A stretch of DNA of 56,831 nt from an archaeon (lineage in GTDB: Archaea > Thermoproteota > Nitrososphaeria > Nitrososphaerales > Nitrosopumilaceae). Position 1 is the stretch's first letter. Every line of letters starts with the position of its first letter. Location of the stretch: assembly GCA_024276695.1 (NCBI GenBank), contig JAJRWR010000041.1:1-56831 (forward strand). Reading direction: 5' to 3'. Below are positions 1 to 7,990 of this stretch, one piece after another. A program made the position numbers and the translations under genes. The notes below the pieces were generated by a model. It saw only the letters and a list, made by a program, of their open reading frames with translations. It did not search any database and had not been told where the DNA came from.

Positions 1-137
1 AACGATTCTTTGCATGGATCAAGTGCGGATTCCACAGAACAAGAATTAGATACGAAAGAAAGATTGAGAACTATCTTGGATTGGCAAACATTGCATGTGT
101 CATGATGTATTGGAGAGTATTGGGATGAGTTGATCAT
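1..137. repeat. Inverted repeat, left copy (IS5-type end)
   Basis: These 137 bases recur as an exact reverse complement at 56686-56822 by eye comparison. The match stops after GTTGATCAT, nine bases past the transposase stop codon, where the two flanks diverge into unrelated genes. That common end point marks the right boundary of one insertion sequence present in two inverted copies. The left side of the repeat is cut by the window edge. Confidence 0.9.
3..128 (+). CDS. IS5-type transposase, C-terminal 41 residues (partial)
   Basis: Reading from base 3 gives RFFAWIKCGFHRTRIRYERK followed by a short helical tail ending in YWRVLG and TGA. This matches the C-terminal pattern of IS5/DDE_Tnp_1 transposases (ERxFAWxK, then RxERKxENY), which carries the last catalytic Glu region. 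The rest of the gene lies outside the window. The same peptide is encoded at the other end of the window on the opposite strand. The family assignment rests on this motif alone. Confidence 0.75.
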   Translation, partial: RFFAWIKCGFHRTRIRYERKIENYLGLANIACVMMYWRVLG

Positions 138-270
138 CATTTAGAATTATGATGTATCTGTCAGATACAGGGGATGGCGTTGCTTGAGCTGGAATTAAAG
201 CTGGAGTAATAGACATAGTAACAGTTAATGTGAAAATTAGTATAAATGATAACAGTTTGATATGTTGCAT
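100..270 (-). pseudogene. Secreted protein, N-terminal fragment cut by IS
   Basis: Starts with ATG at 270. The first ~30 residues are a signal peptide (MQHIKLLSFILIFTLTVTMS then ALIPAQA). The next residues, SDRYIIILNDD, resemble the start of an inhibitor-I9 propeptide of subtilisin-like proteases. Genuine gene sequence ends at about 138, where the IS repeat begins; the remaining codons up to a TGA at 100-102 are antisense IS sequence. So this is the 5' end of a secreted, possibly S8-protease, gene interrupted by the IS. The signal peptide is clear; the protease assignment is an inference from a short motif. Confidence 0.55.
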
Positions 271-321
271 TAATTATTCATCATAAAATTTGCATTTAAC
301 CGTTACGAACAAGACAGATAT

Positions 322-1026
322 CTAAGAAAGACTAACAGAGCCAAACCCTTCACGATTTGTTCTGTTTGATGCCATATTGTAATCATAAATTGTTTTTGAA
401 TAGTCCTTGAATTCATCCTTCATCGGATCAAGGGAATCAGCCAAGTAAAATCCAGGACAATCTCCAGTAAATTGGTATGTTGCATGAACTCGTGCCTTTC
501 CTTGCTCATTTTCAAGCCAACTTGAAAACGGATACAGATAACATACACCAGGTCTGTTTGGATGCATAGAACAACCTCCTTTATCATCTAAAAATCTACA
601 AGAAATATGAGTTCCATCATCGGCTTCTATTTCATCAGTTTTTCTTTTTAGATTAATTGTAGTCATGGTAGTCATTTGGCCTGAGGGTCCGGGTTCCTGA
701 TATGTAACAGTAAGTGTTTCATTTTTTATAAAATCTGAAGATTTTTCGTATTTTAATCCCTTCCCAATTATGATTAAATCATCAGATGTTAATGGTAGTC
801 TACCTTGTCTATCACAGCAATTGTGACAATCAGGCCAATAGCATTTCCATAAAATATATTTTTTTTCAGAATTCAGATAAGGAACATGAAAAACTACATC
901 TTGTACTTTAATTTGATAATCAGATATGTCAGTTATTTTTCCTAGCATGAATTTGCGCAATATTGGGTCAACATCCCAATCTTTTTCCAGTAAATTTAGT
1001 GATTCTTCAATTTCTTTTTGAGACAA
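322..1026 (-). CDS. YkgJ-family cysteine cluster protein
   Basis: The middle of the protein has the Cys cluster KCYWPDCHNCC and later CRFLDDKGGCSMHPNRPGVC followed by YLYPF. This is the arrangement of the YkgJ/UPF0153 family, thought to bind a metal or Fe-S cluster; function unknown. I place the start at a TTG (1024-1026, LSQKEIEES). An upstream ATG at 1137 would add a residue stretch with no family character and would overlap the divergent gene by about 94 bases. No signal peptide is seen with the shorter start, so the protein is likely cytoplasmic. Family assignment is good; start uncertain. Confidence 0.75.
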   Translation of the reverse strand: MSQKEIEESLNLLEKDWDVDPILRKFMLGKITDISDYQIKVQDVVFHVPYLNSEKKYILWKCYWPDCHNCCDRQGRLPLTSDDLIIIGKGLKYEKSSDFIKNETLTVTYQEPGPSGQMTTMTTINLKRKTDEIEADDGTHISCRFLDDKGGCSMHPNRPGVCYLYPFSSWLENEQGKARVHATYQFTGDCPGFYLADSLDPMKDEFKDYSKTIYDYNMASNRTNREGFGSVSLS

Positions 1027-1043
1027 CTGATAAATTATAACAT

Positions 1044-1382
1044 ATGTTGCAGATGTTATTAATGTTGAGTGAAAAAGGAAAATATGCTTCAGCAACAGAG
1101 AACAGAAGATTTGTTTGGGCAGAAATTGTTTGGCCATTAATTTTAGAAATCAATGATGTTTCATTTTCACTAAAACAATTTCAAAATAAAAGAGAAAAAG
1201 TGTGTAAAGAAAAAAATATTCCAATCACCATTCCATCAAGAGGACTAGCATCATTGTTACAGAAAGGAATCATACTAAAAGAAGACAACATCTATTCAAT
1301 TCATTACAAATTAATTCCATACATGAGATTAAGAGCAGTTTGTGATTATGCAACTGTAATTCACGAAGTCAGACTAAAATAA
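1044..1382 (+). CDS. Small winged-helix-like protein, unknown
   Basis: 112 residues, possibly starting at the third in-frame ATG (1062, MLSEKGKYASATENRRFVWA). The second half (GLASLLQKGIILKEDNIYSI) reads like the recognition helix and wing of a winged-helix fold, so a DNA-binding role is possible. It is divergent from the YkgJ gene with almost no spacer, so the two promoters must overlap the opposite coding sequence. Not recognised as a named family. Confidence 0.55.
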   Translation: MLQMLLMLSEKGKYASATENRRFVWAEIVWPLILEINDVSFSLKQFQNKREKVCKEKNIPITIPSRGLASLLQKGIILKEDNIYSIHYKLIPYMRLRAVCDYATVIHEVRLK

Positions 1383-1427
1383 TTACAACAAATGATTATA
1401 TGCCAAATCATTAAGATTCATTTCAGT

Positions 1428-1515
1428 AGCCCGATAGTCTAGTGGTCAAGGATTCTGCCCTCTGGATCTCAAGAGTGGATAGGCGGAGACGGCAGTTCGA
1501 ATCTGCCTCGGGCTA
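1428..1515 (+). tRNA. tRNA-Gln (CTG) with 15-nt intron
   Basis: Acceptor stem AGCCCGA (1428-1434) pairs with TCGGGCT (1508-1514), discriminator A at 1515. The T arm is GGCAG/CTGCC around TTCGAAT. Anticodon stem CTGCC (1455-1459) pairs with GGCGG (1482-1486). The loop is 7 nt (CTCTGGA) only if 1466-1480 is removed, which places an intron at the canonical 37/38 site and gives anticodon CTG (1462-1464). The acceptor sequence AGCCCG also suits archaeal tRNA-Gln. No CCA is encoded. Confidence 0.85.
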
Positions 1516-1537
1516 CCTAAAAAATTTCTAAAAATTA

Positions 1538-2137
1538 CTATCTTGATGCTTGTGCGATTCTTTCCAATTCGTGTTTCTTCTTTACAGAAGGTGCTCCAGG
1601 ATCATTTGCTGCTGCAAGCATGAGTTGTTCAGCCATATGCTCCTCAATGGGTTTTGGATTTGAGAAAGTTGCTTCTTTAATAGCATCTGCGATAAATTTC
1701 AAAGCTAAATCTACTCTTCGGATTGGAGCAACATCTACTGAGACGTGATATACAGTACCACCATATACGATTCTAGTAGTATCTTCATTAGGAGCAGAGA
1801 ATTCTATGGCTCTAACCAAAACTTCAACTGGATTTTGTCCAGTTTTTAGTGCAATAATATCAAATGATGTTTTTACGGTATTGAGAAGTTTAGTTTTTTT
1901 ACCTGTCATTCTACCTGTGTTCTTTGCATATTTTTTACCAAAATGCATTGTTTTGTTGATTAGTCTTTCAACAATGTTAACATCTGCTTTATTGAATCTC
2001 TTTAGGGCTGAACGTCCATAAGTATATGGTAAGATTTGCTTTCTCAAAGAGATTGCAGTTTTTAATCCAGGATCTTTTACTTCAATATCAGATAAATCCC
2101 ATTTTCTAAATAATAACAAATTTTTAGTTTCTGTCAT
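1538..2137 (-). CDS. rps7: 30S ribosomal protein S7
   Basis: Small-subunit head protein that binds the 3' major domain of 16S rRNA next to the decoding site. The sequence shows the S7 core (RKQILPYTYGRSALKRF near the N-terminus, NPVEVLVRAIEFSAPNEDTT, and VAPIRRVDLALKFIADA). I chose ATG 2137 (MTETKNLLLF) because a purine-rich AAGGAGAT lies just upstream and the gene then starts 4 bp after rps12; an upstream start at 2170 would overlap rps12. About 199 residues, normal for archaeal S7. Last gene of the rpo-rps operon. Confidence 0.95.
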   Translation of the reverse strand: MTETKNLLLFRKWDLSDIEVKDPGLKTAISLRKQILPYTYGRSALKRFNKADVNIVERLINKTMHFGKKYAKNTGRMTGKKTKLLNTVKTSFDIIALKTGQNPVEVLVRAIEFSAPNEDTTRIVYGGTVYHVSVDVAPIRRVDLALKFIADAIKEATFSNPKPIEEHMAEQLMLAAANDPGAPSVKKKHELERIAQASR

Positions 2138-2141
2138 TTCT

Positions 2142-2579
2142 CTATCTCCTTGGTTTTTCCTTCTTTCCAATTACTAATTCATGTAATGATGTACCATTAA
2201 CTTTGAAAACTTTGAATCTAACTCCAGGAATATCTCCCATTGCACCACCTTGTGTTGCACCCATACCTTGAATGTGTACTTCATCGTGTTCATCAATAAA
2301 GTTCATTGCACCGTCTCGTGGCAAAAATGCTGTAACGGTTTTTCCATTTTTAATTAATTGAACACGGACACATTTTCTAATAGCAGAATTTGGCTGTTTT
2401 GCAGCAATACCTACTTTTTCTAAAACAATACCACGTCCTTGTGGTGCACCTCCCAAAGGATCTGCTTTTTTATCAATACCGAGTTTTCTTCTCTTGAAAG
2501 TAGAGATTGCCCATCTTTGTTTTTTCTTTTTGGTTGTTAGAACTCTTCCTGCAAATAATCCAAGTGGTGATTTTCTCAT
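2142..2579 (-). CDS. rps12: 30S ribosomal protein S12
   Basis: Decoding-centre protein of the small subunit. The highly conserved segments [20 protein letters not shown] and the [12 protein letters not shown] region are present; 145 residues is the usual archaeal length. It sits 3 bp after the nusA-like gene and 4 bp before rps7, the standard archaeal order, so it is cotranscribed. Confidence 0.96.
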   Translation of the reverse strand: MRKSPLGLFAGRVLTTKKKKQRWAISTFKRRKLGIDKKADPLGGAPQGRGIVLEKVGIAAKQPNSAIRKCVRVQLIKNGKTVTAFLPRDGAMNFIDEHDEVHIQGMGATQGGAMGDIPGVRFKVFKVNGTSLHELVIGKKEKPRR

Positions 2580-2582
2580 CTA

Positions 2583-3047
2583 TTACATCTCCATTGTTGC
2601 CCGTTCAGGACTGTTAATCAACACACTGCTAATATCAAAATATCGTTTCGCAAGAAGTCTTGCCTTTTCTGCATTTCTGCCTTCTCTTCCAACTACAATT
2701 CCTTTCTTTCTTGCATCTACCATTACTATTGCCTGTTTTGACCCGTCAGCTCGTTTATTTATTTTTACTTCAGAAATTAGTTTTGAATTAAGTAAATTAG
2801 ACAAAAATTTTGCAGGATCCTCATCAAATTCTACCAATTCAACATTTCTCTTAACAATGTTCTGTAATGATTTGATATGGATACCGCCTTTGCCAATTGC
2901 AAGTCCCATTTTACCAGTATTTACTACAAAAATTACTCTATCTTGTTTTTCATCTTCAACACAATCACGTGCAGTTGCACCAGTAACATTTTGGAACAAA
3001 GACATCATTCTCATTTGATCTGTTGTTAGTTTGATTGATTGTGCCAT
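2583..3047 (-). CDS. nusA: NusA-like transcription factor with KH domains
   Basis: 154 residues carrying two KH RNA-binding modules: MGLAIGKGGIHIKSLQNIV in the first half and KKGIVVGREGRNAEKARLLA in the second (GxxG loops GKGG and GREG). Archaeal NusA lacks the S1 and RNAP-binding domains of bacterial NusA, and the size here agrees. The position between rpl30e and rps12 is the conserved archaeal context. Likely RNA binding during transcription or rRNA processing. Confidence 0.92.
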   Translation of the reverse strand: MAQSIKLTTDQMRMMSLFQNVTGATARDCVEDEKQDRVIFVVNTGKMGLAIGKGGIHIKSLQNIVKRNVELVEFDEDPAKFLSNLLNSKLISEVKINKRADGSKQAIVMVDARKKGIVVGREGRNAEKARLLAKRYFDISSVLINSPERATMEM

Positions 3048-3110
3048 TGTAATTCCTATTTATCTCCGACAAAAATTGTCTCATTTAAACTTACATTCAA
3101 GAAACTACAA

Positions 3111-3434
3111 TTAATCATTTTTTTCCTCAGCTTGTGTATCTTTTAAAATTGATTTGATGCTAGCATCAGCAATAGATGTAAATGAAATTGTTGAAATTCT
3201 AAATTGTAAGCCACATAGTCTCCCTAATGCGACTGATGTTCCTTGAAAGTTTACTAAAGGTATTTTTTCTTTTTTTGCATCTTCTTCAATTTGCTCAATC
3301 ATTTCTTTTTTTATGGATTGAGACAATACAATTAGCTTGGAATTTTTAATAGAGTTTAAAACTTGTTTAGTGCCCATCGTTAGTTTATCTTCTTTGCGAG
3401 CATCCCTTAATGATTTTTCAAGTATCTTACTCAT
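3111..3434 (-). CDS. rpl30e: 50S ribosomal protein L30e
   Basis: 107 residues of the L7Ae/L30e fold. The order is as expected: an N-terminal helix (SLRDARKEDKLTMGTKQVL), SKLIVLSQS strand, a helix, VNFQGTSVALGRLCG and FRISTISF. In archaea the gene follows the RNA polymerase large-subunit genes. Here it is separated from rpoA by an Sm-like gene and two secreted-protein genes, so it may have its own promoter in the spacer upstream of 3434. Confidence 0.9.
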   Translation of the reverse strand: MSKILEKSLRDARKEDKLTMGTKQVLNSIKNSKLIVLSQSIKKEMIEQIEEDAKKEKIPLVNFQGTSVALGRLCGLQFRISTISFTSIADASIKSILKDTQAEEKND

Positions 3435-3509
3435 GTGTTTTCCTTATGACGATCGTCTTCTCAGGGCTTTATAGGTTTATTGAAAAATTAAGCGTGTAAT
3501 ATTAAAAAA

Positions 3510-5129
3510 TTAGTTTAGAAAACTAAACAGTGAACCCAAAGTTGAAAATGCAATGCCCACTTCATCAAAAAAATTACTTGGCTTTTGATTTTCAAATTTA
3601 GTAAAATTAGTTTTTTCAGAAGAAAATTCAGAATGAGAGATTTTTTCAATCTTTGAATCAGAAAGATTGTCAGATAGATCATGAGTTGAAGACATTGCAA
3701 TTTTTAGATTTTTTGCAGCAGTTAGATAATTTGGATTTTGGTTCAAGATTTGATTGTATAATAAAATTGCATCATCAAATTGCCCTAAATTTGCAAGGGC
3801 ATTTGCTTTGTTATTTTTAGCTGGGAGGAAATTTGGATTAATCTTGATGGCATGATCATAAAATACTATAGCCTCAGAAAAATATCCTAATTTTCCCAAA
3901 GTAGAACCTTTGTTTACCAGAATTTCAACATCATTAGGATTGTCAATCAATGACTCGTTAAAAAAATTCAATGAACTATCGAACTTACATAATCTATACA
4001 ATGCAGGGCCCATTCCATCATAATACGAAATTGTATCAGTGAAAGTACTTGTATCACATTCTAATTTGATCTGATTTAGTATTATTCCTAATTCTACATC
4101 CTCTACAGTTAGATTATTTTCTTTTTTTATTTTATTTAGAATTGGAGTTTTTTCTTTGATTGTTTTTGTCACTTTATTTTTTGGTTCAATTGTTTTTTTG
4201 ATAGGAATTTCTTTTGTAATGCTTTTTGTTATAACGTCATCATTTAATTCAGTTTTTTGTGGAGGATTAATTATTTCAGAATCAATAGATTCCGAATTAT
4301 TTTGTGGGTTATCAGTTGTTTGTATTTCAGGAGTTATGATTTCAATCTCGGATGCAACTTCATCAGATGTTTGTTTTGTTTTTTCATCTTCAAGTTCAGA
4401 CTCAGTCGTTTCATATTCTAAATAATCGTCAACAATTATTTGTGGCACTTTGGAATAATCAAAAAAAGACTTTGCTTCAGACTCAGCGTAATATGCTTTC
4501 ACAGAATATGTTCCATCCACTCTAAAGTTTACACCATGTTTTACAAGAAAACTTGTAGTAAATTCCAAGTTAGGATCAATTGTACCAAAATAAAATCCAG
4601 CAGGCATTCCAAATGGATCATAAATTCCGATTAGAACAGTTGGAGAATCTATTGTTGAAACTAGTCCAATAATTTTTATCACATCTTTGTCAGTGTATTG
4701 TTTTTGTTCTGTGTAGAGTAAGAGAATTTCAGGTATTGTATTTTCTTGAATTAAAATTTCAGACTCTAAAAACTCTCCTTGTATAGTAAAAGAATGATTT
4801 TCAGATGTTTGGCCATAGTCTAATTTTACTAAATACTGACCAGTTTTTTCATAAAATGAAGAATCAAGTTGTATGGTTTTAGAAAATGTTTGATCAGATT
4901 TAATTTCTAAATTATATACGGATATAATTTTCCCATCTGGGTCATAGATACTCATTGCAATTATAGGCATTTCAAGATCAAAAATTTGTCCTGAAACATT
5001 AAGTGAATCACCAAGATCATAAAACTCCTTATCAAAACTTACACTAAATGAATCCGCAAAGACGTCTGCAAAAATCACAGGAGATAATGCGGTTAACACT
5101 AAGACTAATCCTAAAACATATCCTAACAC
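3510..5129 (-). CDS. Secreted protein with Ig-like and TPR repeats
   Basis: 539 residues. The N-terminus is a signal peptide (MLGYVLGLVLVLTALSPVIF). Two Ig-like segments follow (DKEFYDLGDSLNVSGQIFD and TDKDVIKIIGLVSTID), then a low-complexity Thr/Glu/Lys linker. Near residues 390-480 there are TPR units (LVNKGSTLGKLGYFSEAIVF, KNNKANALANLGQFDDAILL). The protein is probably exported and surface attached, with the TPRs outside the cell. It lies unusually inside the rpo-rps gene run. No PEFG-CTERM tail is seen. Function unknown. Confidence 0.8.
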   Translation of the reverse strand: MLGYVLGLVLVLTALSPVIFADVFADSFSVSFDKEFYDLGDSLNVSGQIFDLEMPIIAMSIYDPDGKIISVYNLEIKSDQTFSKTIQLDSSFYEKTGQYLVKLDYGQTSENHSFTIQGEFLESEILIQENTIPEILLLYTEQKQYTDKDVIKIIGLVSTIDSPTVLIGIYDPFGMPAGFYFGTIDPNLEFTTSFLVKHGVNFRVDGTYSVKAYYAESEAKSFFDYSKVPQIIVDDYLEYETTESELEDEKTKQTSDEVASEIEIITPEIQTTDNPQNNSESIDSEIINPPQKTELNDDVITKSITKEIPIKKTIEPKNKVTKTIKEKTPILNKIKKENNLTVEDVELGIILNQIKLECDTSTFTDTISYYDGMGPALYRLCKFDSSLNFFNESLIDNPNDVEILVNKGSTLGKLGYFSEAIVFYDHAIKINPNFLPAKNNKANALANLGQFDDAILLYNQILNQNPNYLTAAKNLKIAMSSTHDLSDNLSDSKIEKISHSEFSSEKTNFTKFENQKPSNFFDEVGIAFSTLGSLFSFLN

Positions 5130-5180
5130 ACGAGTAAAAACGTAATTTTCTATTTAATAATCACGTAGAAATTATTCTTT

Positions 5181-6356
5181 TTATTGAACAGTAATCAAAG
5201 TAGACATTAATGGAGATAGAGCTATTGAATCACCAATAGAATTCCAAACAAAAGTTTCAACGGTGTATTTTCCAGATTCTTTTGGAACCCAAGATTGTGA
5301 AACATCTAAAAATTGATTAGAGGAGATCTCCCCTCTAACCCATGAAAGCGATTCAACATAATTTTGATCATTTTTTACTTGAAAGAAATAAACAAATTTT
5401 TGTTTAAACTCTTGTTCATTTTTTATTGTTCCAACTATTTGCATCTGAGTGTTTTGGGAAAAAGATTCCAGAGGATTTCCTAAACTGCCAGAAAAAGAAA
5501 TTGGTGAATTTACAATTCTCTCAATTGGTGGGATTGATGAGTCAACTCTTGCAATAGTTTGAATTTCTAAATTATCAGATGTTGAATAGGGTTTAGGAAG
5601 GGTATAGTCATCATATTTGGCAAATATCGCATCGCCAGGTATAGAATAAAGTCGATTTCCAATAGAGGATAAATTCTGTGATAAAGAAAATGTTGCAATA
5701 AAGGCACCAGATCTTTTAGATGTTTCAACAGCATTAACTTCAATTCCAGTAACATCAGAATCAGAAAAAAGTTGGATTGTTAAATTGTCTAATGCTTCAG
5801 GGTTTAGGTTCATATCAACATCAACAACACGAACCACTGCAGAATTTTCTAAAAAGAAAAGATCTTCAGCAAAATTAATTGTTCCAAGATTCCAGATTAC
5901 AGGAACTGATTCTACTAGTATAACTCCATCTGCAAATTCAAACGAGATAGTTATAGTAGAATCCCTATCTACTTGTAAAAACCCACTTGTAGGACCACTA
6001 CCAATTGTTCTCGGAGTTGTATCAAAATTTCCATCCCCATTAACATCATGAGAAAAACCAGTAAGAATTACTTCGGCAGTAAAAATTCCAGAATTTACAT
6101 CTGTTTCTGTAAATCTATATGGCTCTAGAGAATGCTCAGATGTTGCAATTTTGATAGGGTGACTATCCATATCTCCAATTGAATCAATCAGATATCTATC
6201 AGTATTCCAGCTAGGGGCAATAATAGTCATTTTGACTTTATCAGTCCAAGAATAAACTGGCTTGTCAGTAAAAATTGGAGAGTATGGATCATTGTAATCT
6301 GGAGTAGATTGTCCAAAGGCAGGAAGTAAAATTAAGAAAAGAAAAAAATACACCAT
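5181..6356 (-). CDS. Secreted cell-surface protein, unknown
   Basis: 391 residues with a short N-terminal hydrophobic stretch (MVYFFLFLILLPAFG) acting as a signal peptide. The body is beta-rich and repeats the pattern VDVDMNLNPEALDN / SGAFIATFSLS also seen in the large surface protein at 33351-36542, so the two may share a repeat domain. The C-terminal third looks like one further Ig-like domain. Placed between the Sm-like and TPR genes on the same strand with small gaps. Not recognised as a named family; surface location is inferred from the signal peptide. Confidence 0.7.
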   Translation of the reverse strand: MVYFFLFLILLPAFGQSTPDYNDPYSPIFTDKPVYSWTDKVKMTIIAPSWNTDRYLIDSIGDMDSHPIKIATSEHSLEPYRFTETDVNSGIFTAEVILTGFSHDVNGDGNFDTTPRTIGSGPTSGFLQVDRDSTITISFEFADGVILVESVPVIWNLGTINFAEDLFFLENSAVVRVVDVDMNLNPEALDNLTIQLFSDSDVTGIEVNAVETSKRSGAFIATFSLSQNLSSIGNRLYSIPGDAIFAKYDDYTLPKPYSTSDNLEIQTIARVDSSIPPIERIVNSPISFSGSLGNPLESFSQNTQMQIVGTIKNEQEFKQKFVYFFQVKNDQNYVESLSWVRGEISSNQFLDVSQSWVPKESGKYTVETFVWNSIGDSIALSPLMSTLITVQ

Positions 6357-6403
6357 ATCAAAAAGTATGATTTATCGAATTTAATGTTTGATAAATAAAA
6401 TTT

Positions 6404-6634
6404 TTAAGATTCTTCTTCTGGTAAGGATACTGCCAAAATATTATCTCCACGAAGTAGAATTTTTCCTAGCTGTTCATGTTTTTCTTCAGAAACATCTTCA
6501 GCATTTTCTAGTGTTAAATTCATATGGATATCAAAATCTTTGAGGACGCCTTGAATGGTTTTGGTATTTCTCAATCGAAGCAAAACAACTTTTCCTTTGC
6601 TGTTACTCATCAATGTTGAAATTTCGTCGGCCAT
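6404..6634 (-). CDS. Sm-like archaeal protein (LSm)
   Basis: 76 residues with both Sm motifs: Sm1 KVVLLRLRNTKTIQGVLKDF DIHMN and Sm2 ILLRGDNILAVSLPE. Archaeal LSm proteins form rings that bind U-rich RNA. It starts 9 bp after the end of rpoA, so it is probably read from the RNA polymerase operon. Confidence 0.88.
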   Translation of the reverse strand: MADEISTLMSNSKGKVVLLRLRNTKTIQGVLKDFDIHMNLTLENAEDVSEEKHEQLGKILLRGDNILAVSLPEEES

Positions 6635-6643
6635 AATTCTTAC

Positions 6644-7984
6644 TCAATTCTTATTTTTCTTGCTTACCTGCATGTACAAATCAACAGTACCACTTCCAAT
6701 TGGAATGTTACTACCAACAATAACGTTTTCAGTAATACCCTTGAGTTGTTCAACTTCACCACCAAGTGCAGCATGTGCAATTGTTGGAACTGTAATCTCG
6801 AATGCAGCTCTTGCAAGAACACTATCTTTAGTACCTGCAATTCCGTGTCTACCGATTTGTTGCATGTAACCTCTAGAACACATCAAATCAGATACTAGCA
6901 TGATATATCTATTATCAACCTCTAATCCTTGGTCGCCCAAAGTATGATTAAGTTCATCAATCAATGAATTTCTTGCAGCTTCAATTCCTAATGTTCCTGC
7001 AATTTCAAAGACATTGTTTGTTCTGACATTCTTTTTATCAATTCCTTTAACTTCAAGGACTTTTGCAACGTTAGAACCAGTCGTTTGAATAACCCATTCA
7101 TCATCTTTTTGAATTAGTGTAACTCGTTCAACATCTGGAACTCCTTTAACAGTAGTATTGAGAACTTTATTTCTAATTGTAATTGCAGTTGCGGTATCTG
7201 CTTCATCTACCAAATTCAAAGTGATTAACTCACCTACAATTTCCATCTTGAATTTTTTATTTGATGAAAGTGCGGCTTCTACTTCTGCAATAGAGCATCC
7301 TCTTTCCTTTAGTCTGTTAGTACTCATGATTAGTTTGATATTTGTAGAGTAATCTGTTTCAGTATCAGCAACCAATGCACTGACTTTAGTTTGCAATACA
7401 TTTCGTGCAACTTCGATTGCTTTTTCTCTAGATTTTTTTGATTCTTCATCAAGGTAAATATCCATAGTTGGAGTGACAGGTTTCTTTCTGGCATCTACTA
7501 GTTCAATTAATCTTGGAAGGCCCAAGGTAACGTTTCTTTCTTTAATTCCTGCAAAATGGAAAGTTCTCAAGGTCATCTGAGTTCCCGGTTCTCCGATTGA
7601 TTGTGCAGTGACAATTCCTACTGCTTGACCAGGTTCTACTTGGACTTTGTTGTAAAGTGAAAGTCCTTTTTTACATACTGCTTCAACACCGCCTTTACTT
7701 AGATTAGATTTGTGTAGTGCATCAGTTACAAGATGAGTTAATCTTGGATTGAATGTCTTCGTGTATTTTTTAGCAAGAACATCAATTTCATCTTTGGTTG
7801 CTTTCTTTCCAGAATCAATAATAGTTTGGGATTCAGCTAATCTACTTGCGTTAAATGCTTCACCATGATCACTTTTTTGTACATCGATTCCATCTTCACC
7901 ATATAGGAATTGAACAATATGTCCGTGTGGATCTCTAACAGTTCCATCATATTCTAATCTAATGTGTTCTAATGCGTTAATCAA
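6644..7984 (-). CDS. rpoA2: RNA polymerase subunit A, C-terminal (A'') part
   Basis: Carries the A'' half of the largest RNA polymerase subunit: the GYMQRRL continuation ([18 protein letters not shown]), the funnel/trigger-loop region ([25 protein letters not shown]) and the C-terminal clamp segment ([20 protein letters not shown]). It is in the same frame as the upstream part, separated by a single TAG (7991-7993) and two codons. The only start available after the TAG is a TTG at 7982-7984. The break lies earlier than the classical archaeal A'/A'' split. Probably one fused rpoA gene with an amber codon; see the finding. Confidence 0.9.
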   Translation of the reverse strand: MINALEHIRLEYDGTVRDPHGHIVQFLYGEDGIDVQKSDHGEAFNASRLAESQTIIDSGKKATKDEIDVLAKKYTKTFNPRLTHLVTDALHKSNLSKGGVEAVCKKGLSLYNKVQVEPGQAVGIVTAQSIGEPGTQMTLRTFHFAGIKERNVTLGLPRLIELVDARKKPVTPTMDIYLDEESKKSREKAIEVARNVLQTKVSALVADTETDYSTNIKLIMSTNRLKERGCSIAEVEAALSSNKKFKMEIVGELITLNLVDEADTATAITIRNKVLNTTVKGVPDVERVTLIQKDDEWVIQTTGSNVAKVLEVKGIDKKNVRTNNVFEIAGTLGIEAARNSLIDELNHTLGDQGLEVDNRYIMLVSDLMCSRGYMQQIGRHGIAGTKDSVLARAAFEITVPTIAHAALGGEVEQLKGITENVIVGSNIPIGSGTVDLYMQVSKKNKN

Positions 7985-7990
7985 TCTACG

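Noticed and set aside
1428-1515. tRNA-Glu (CTC)
   Set aside because: The GGATCTC stretch is within the intron; the 7-nt loop after splicing gives CTG, and the acceptor fits Gln.
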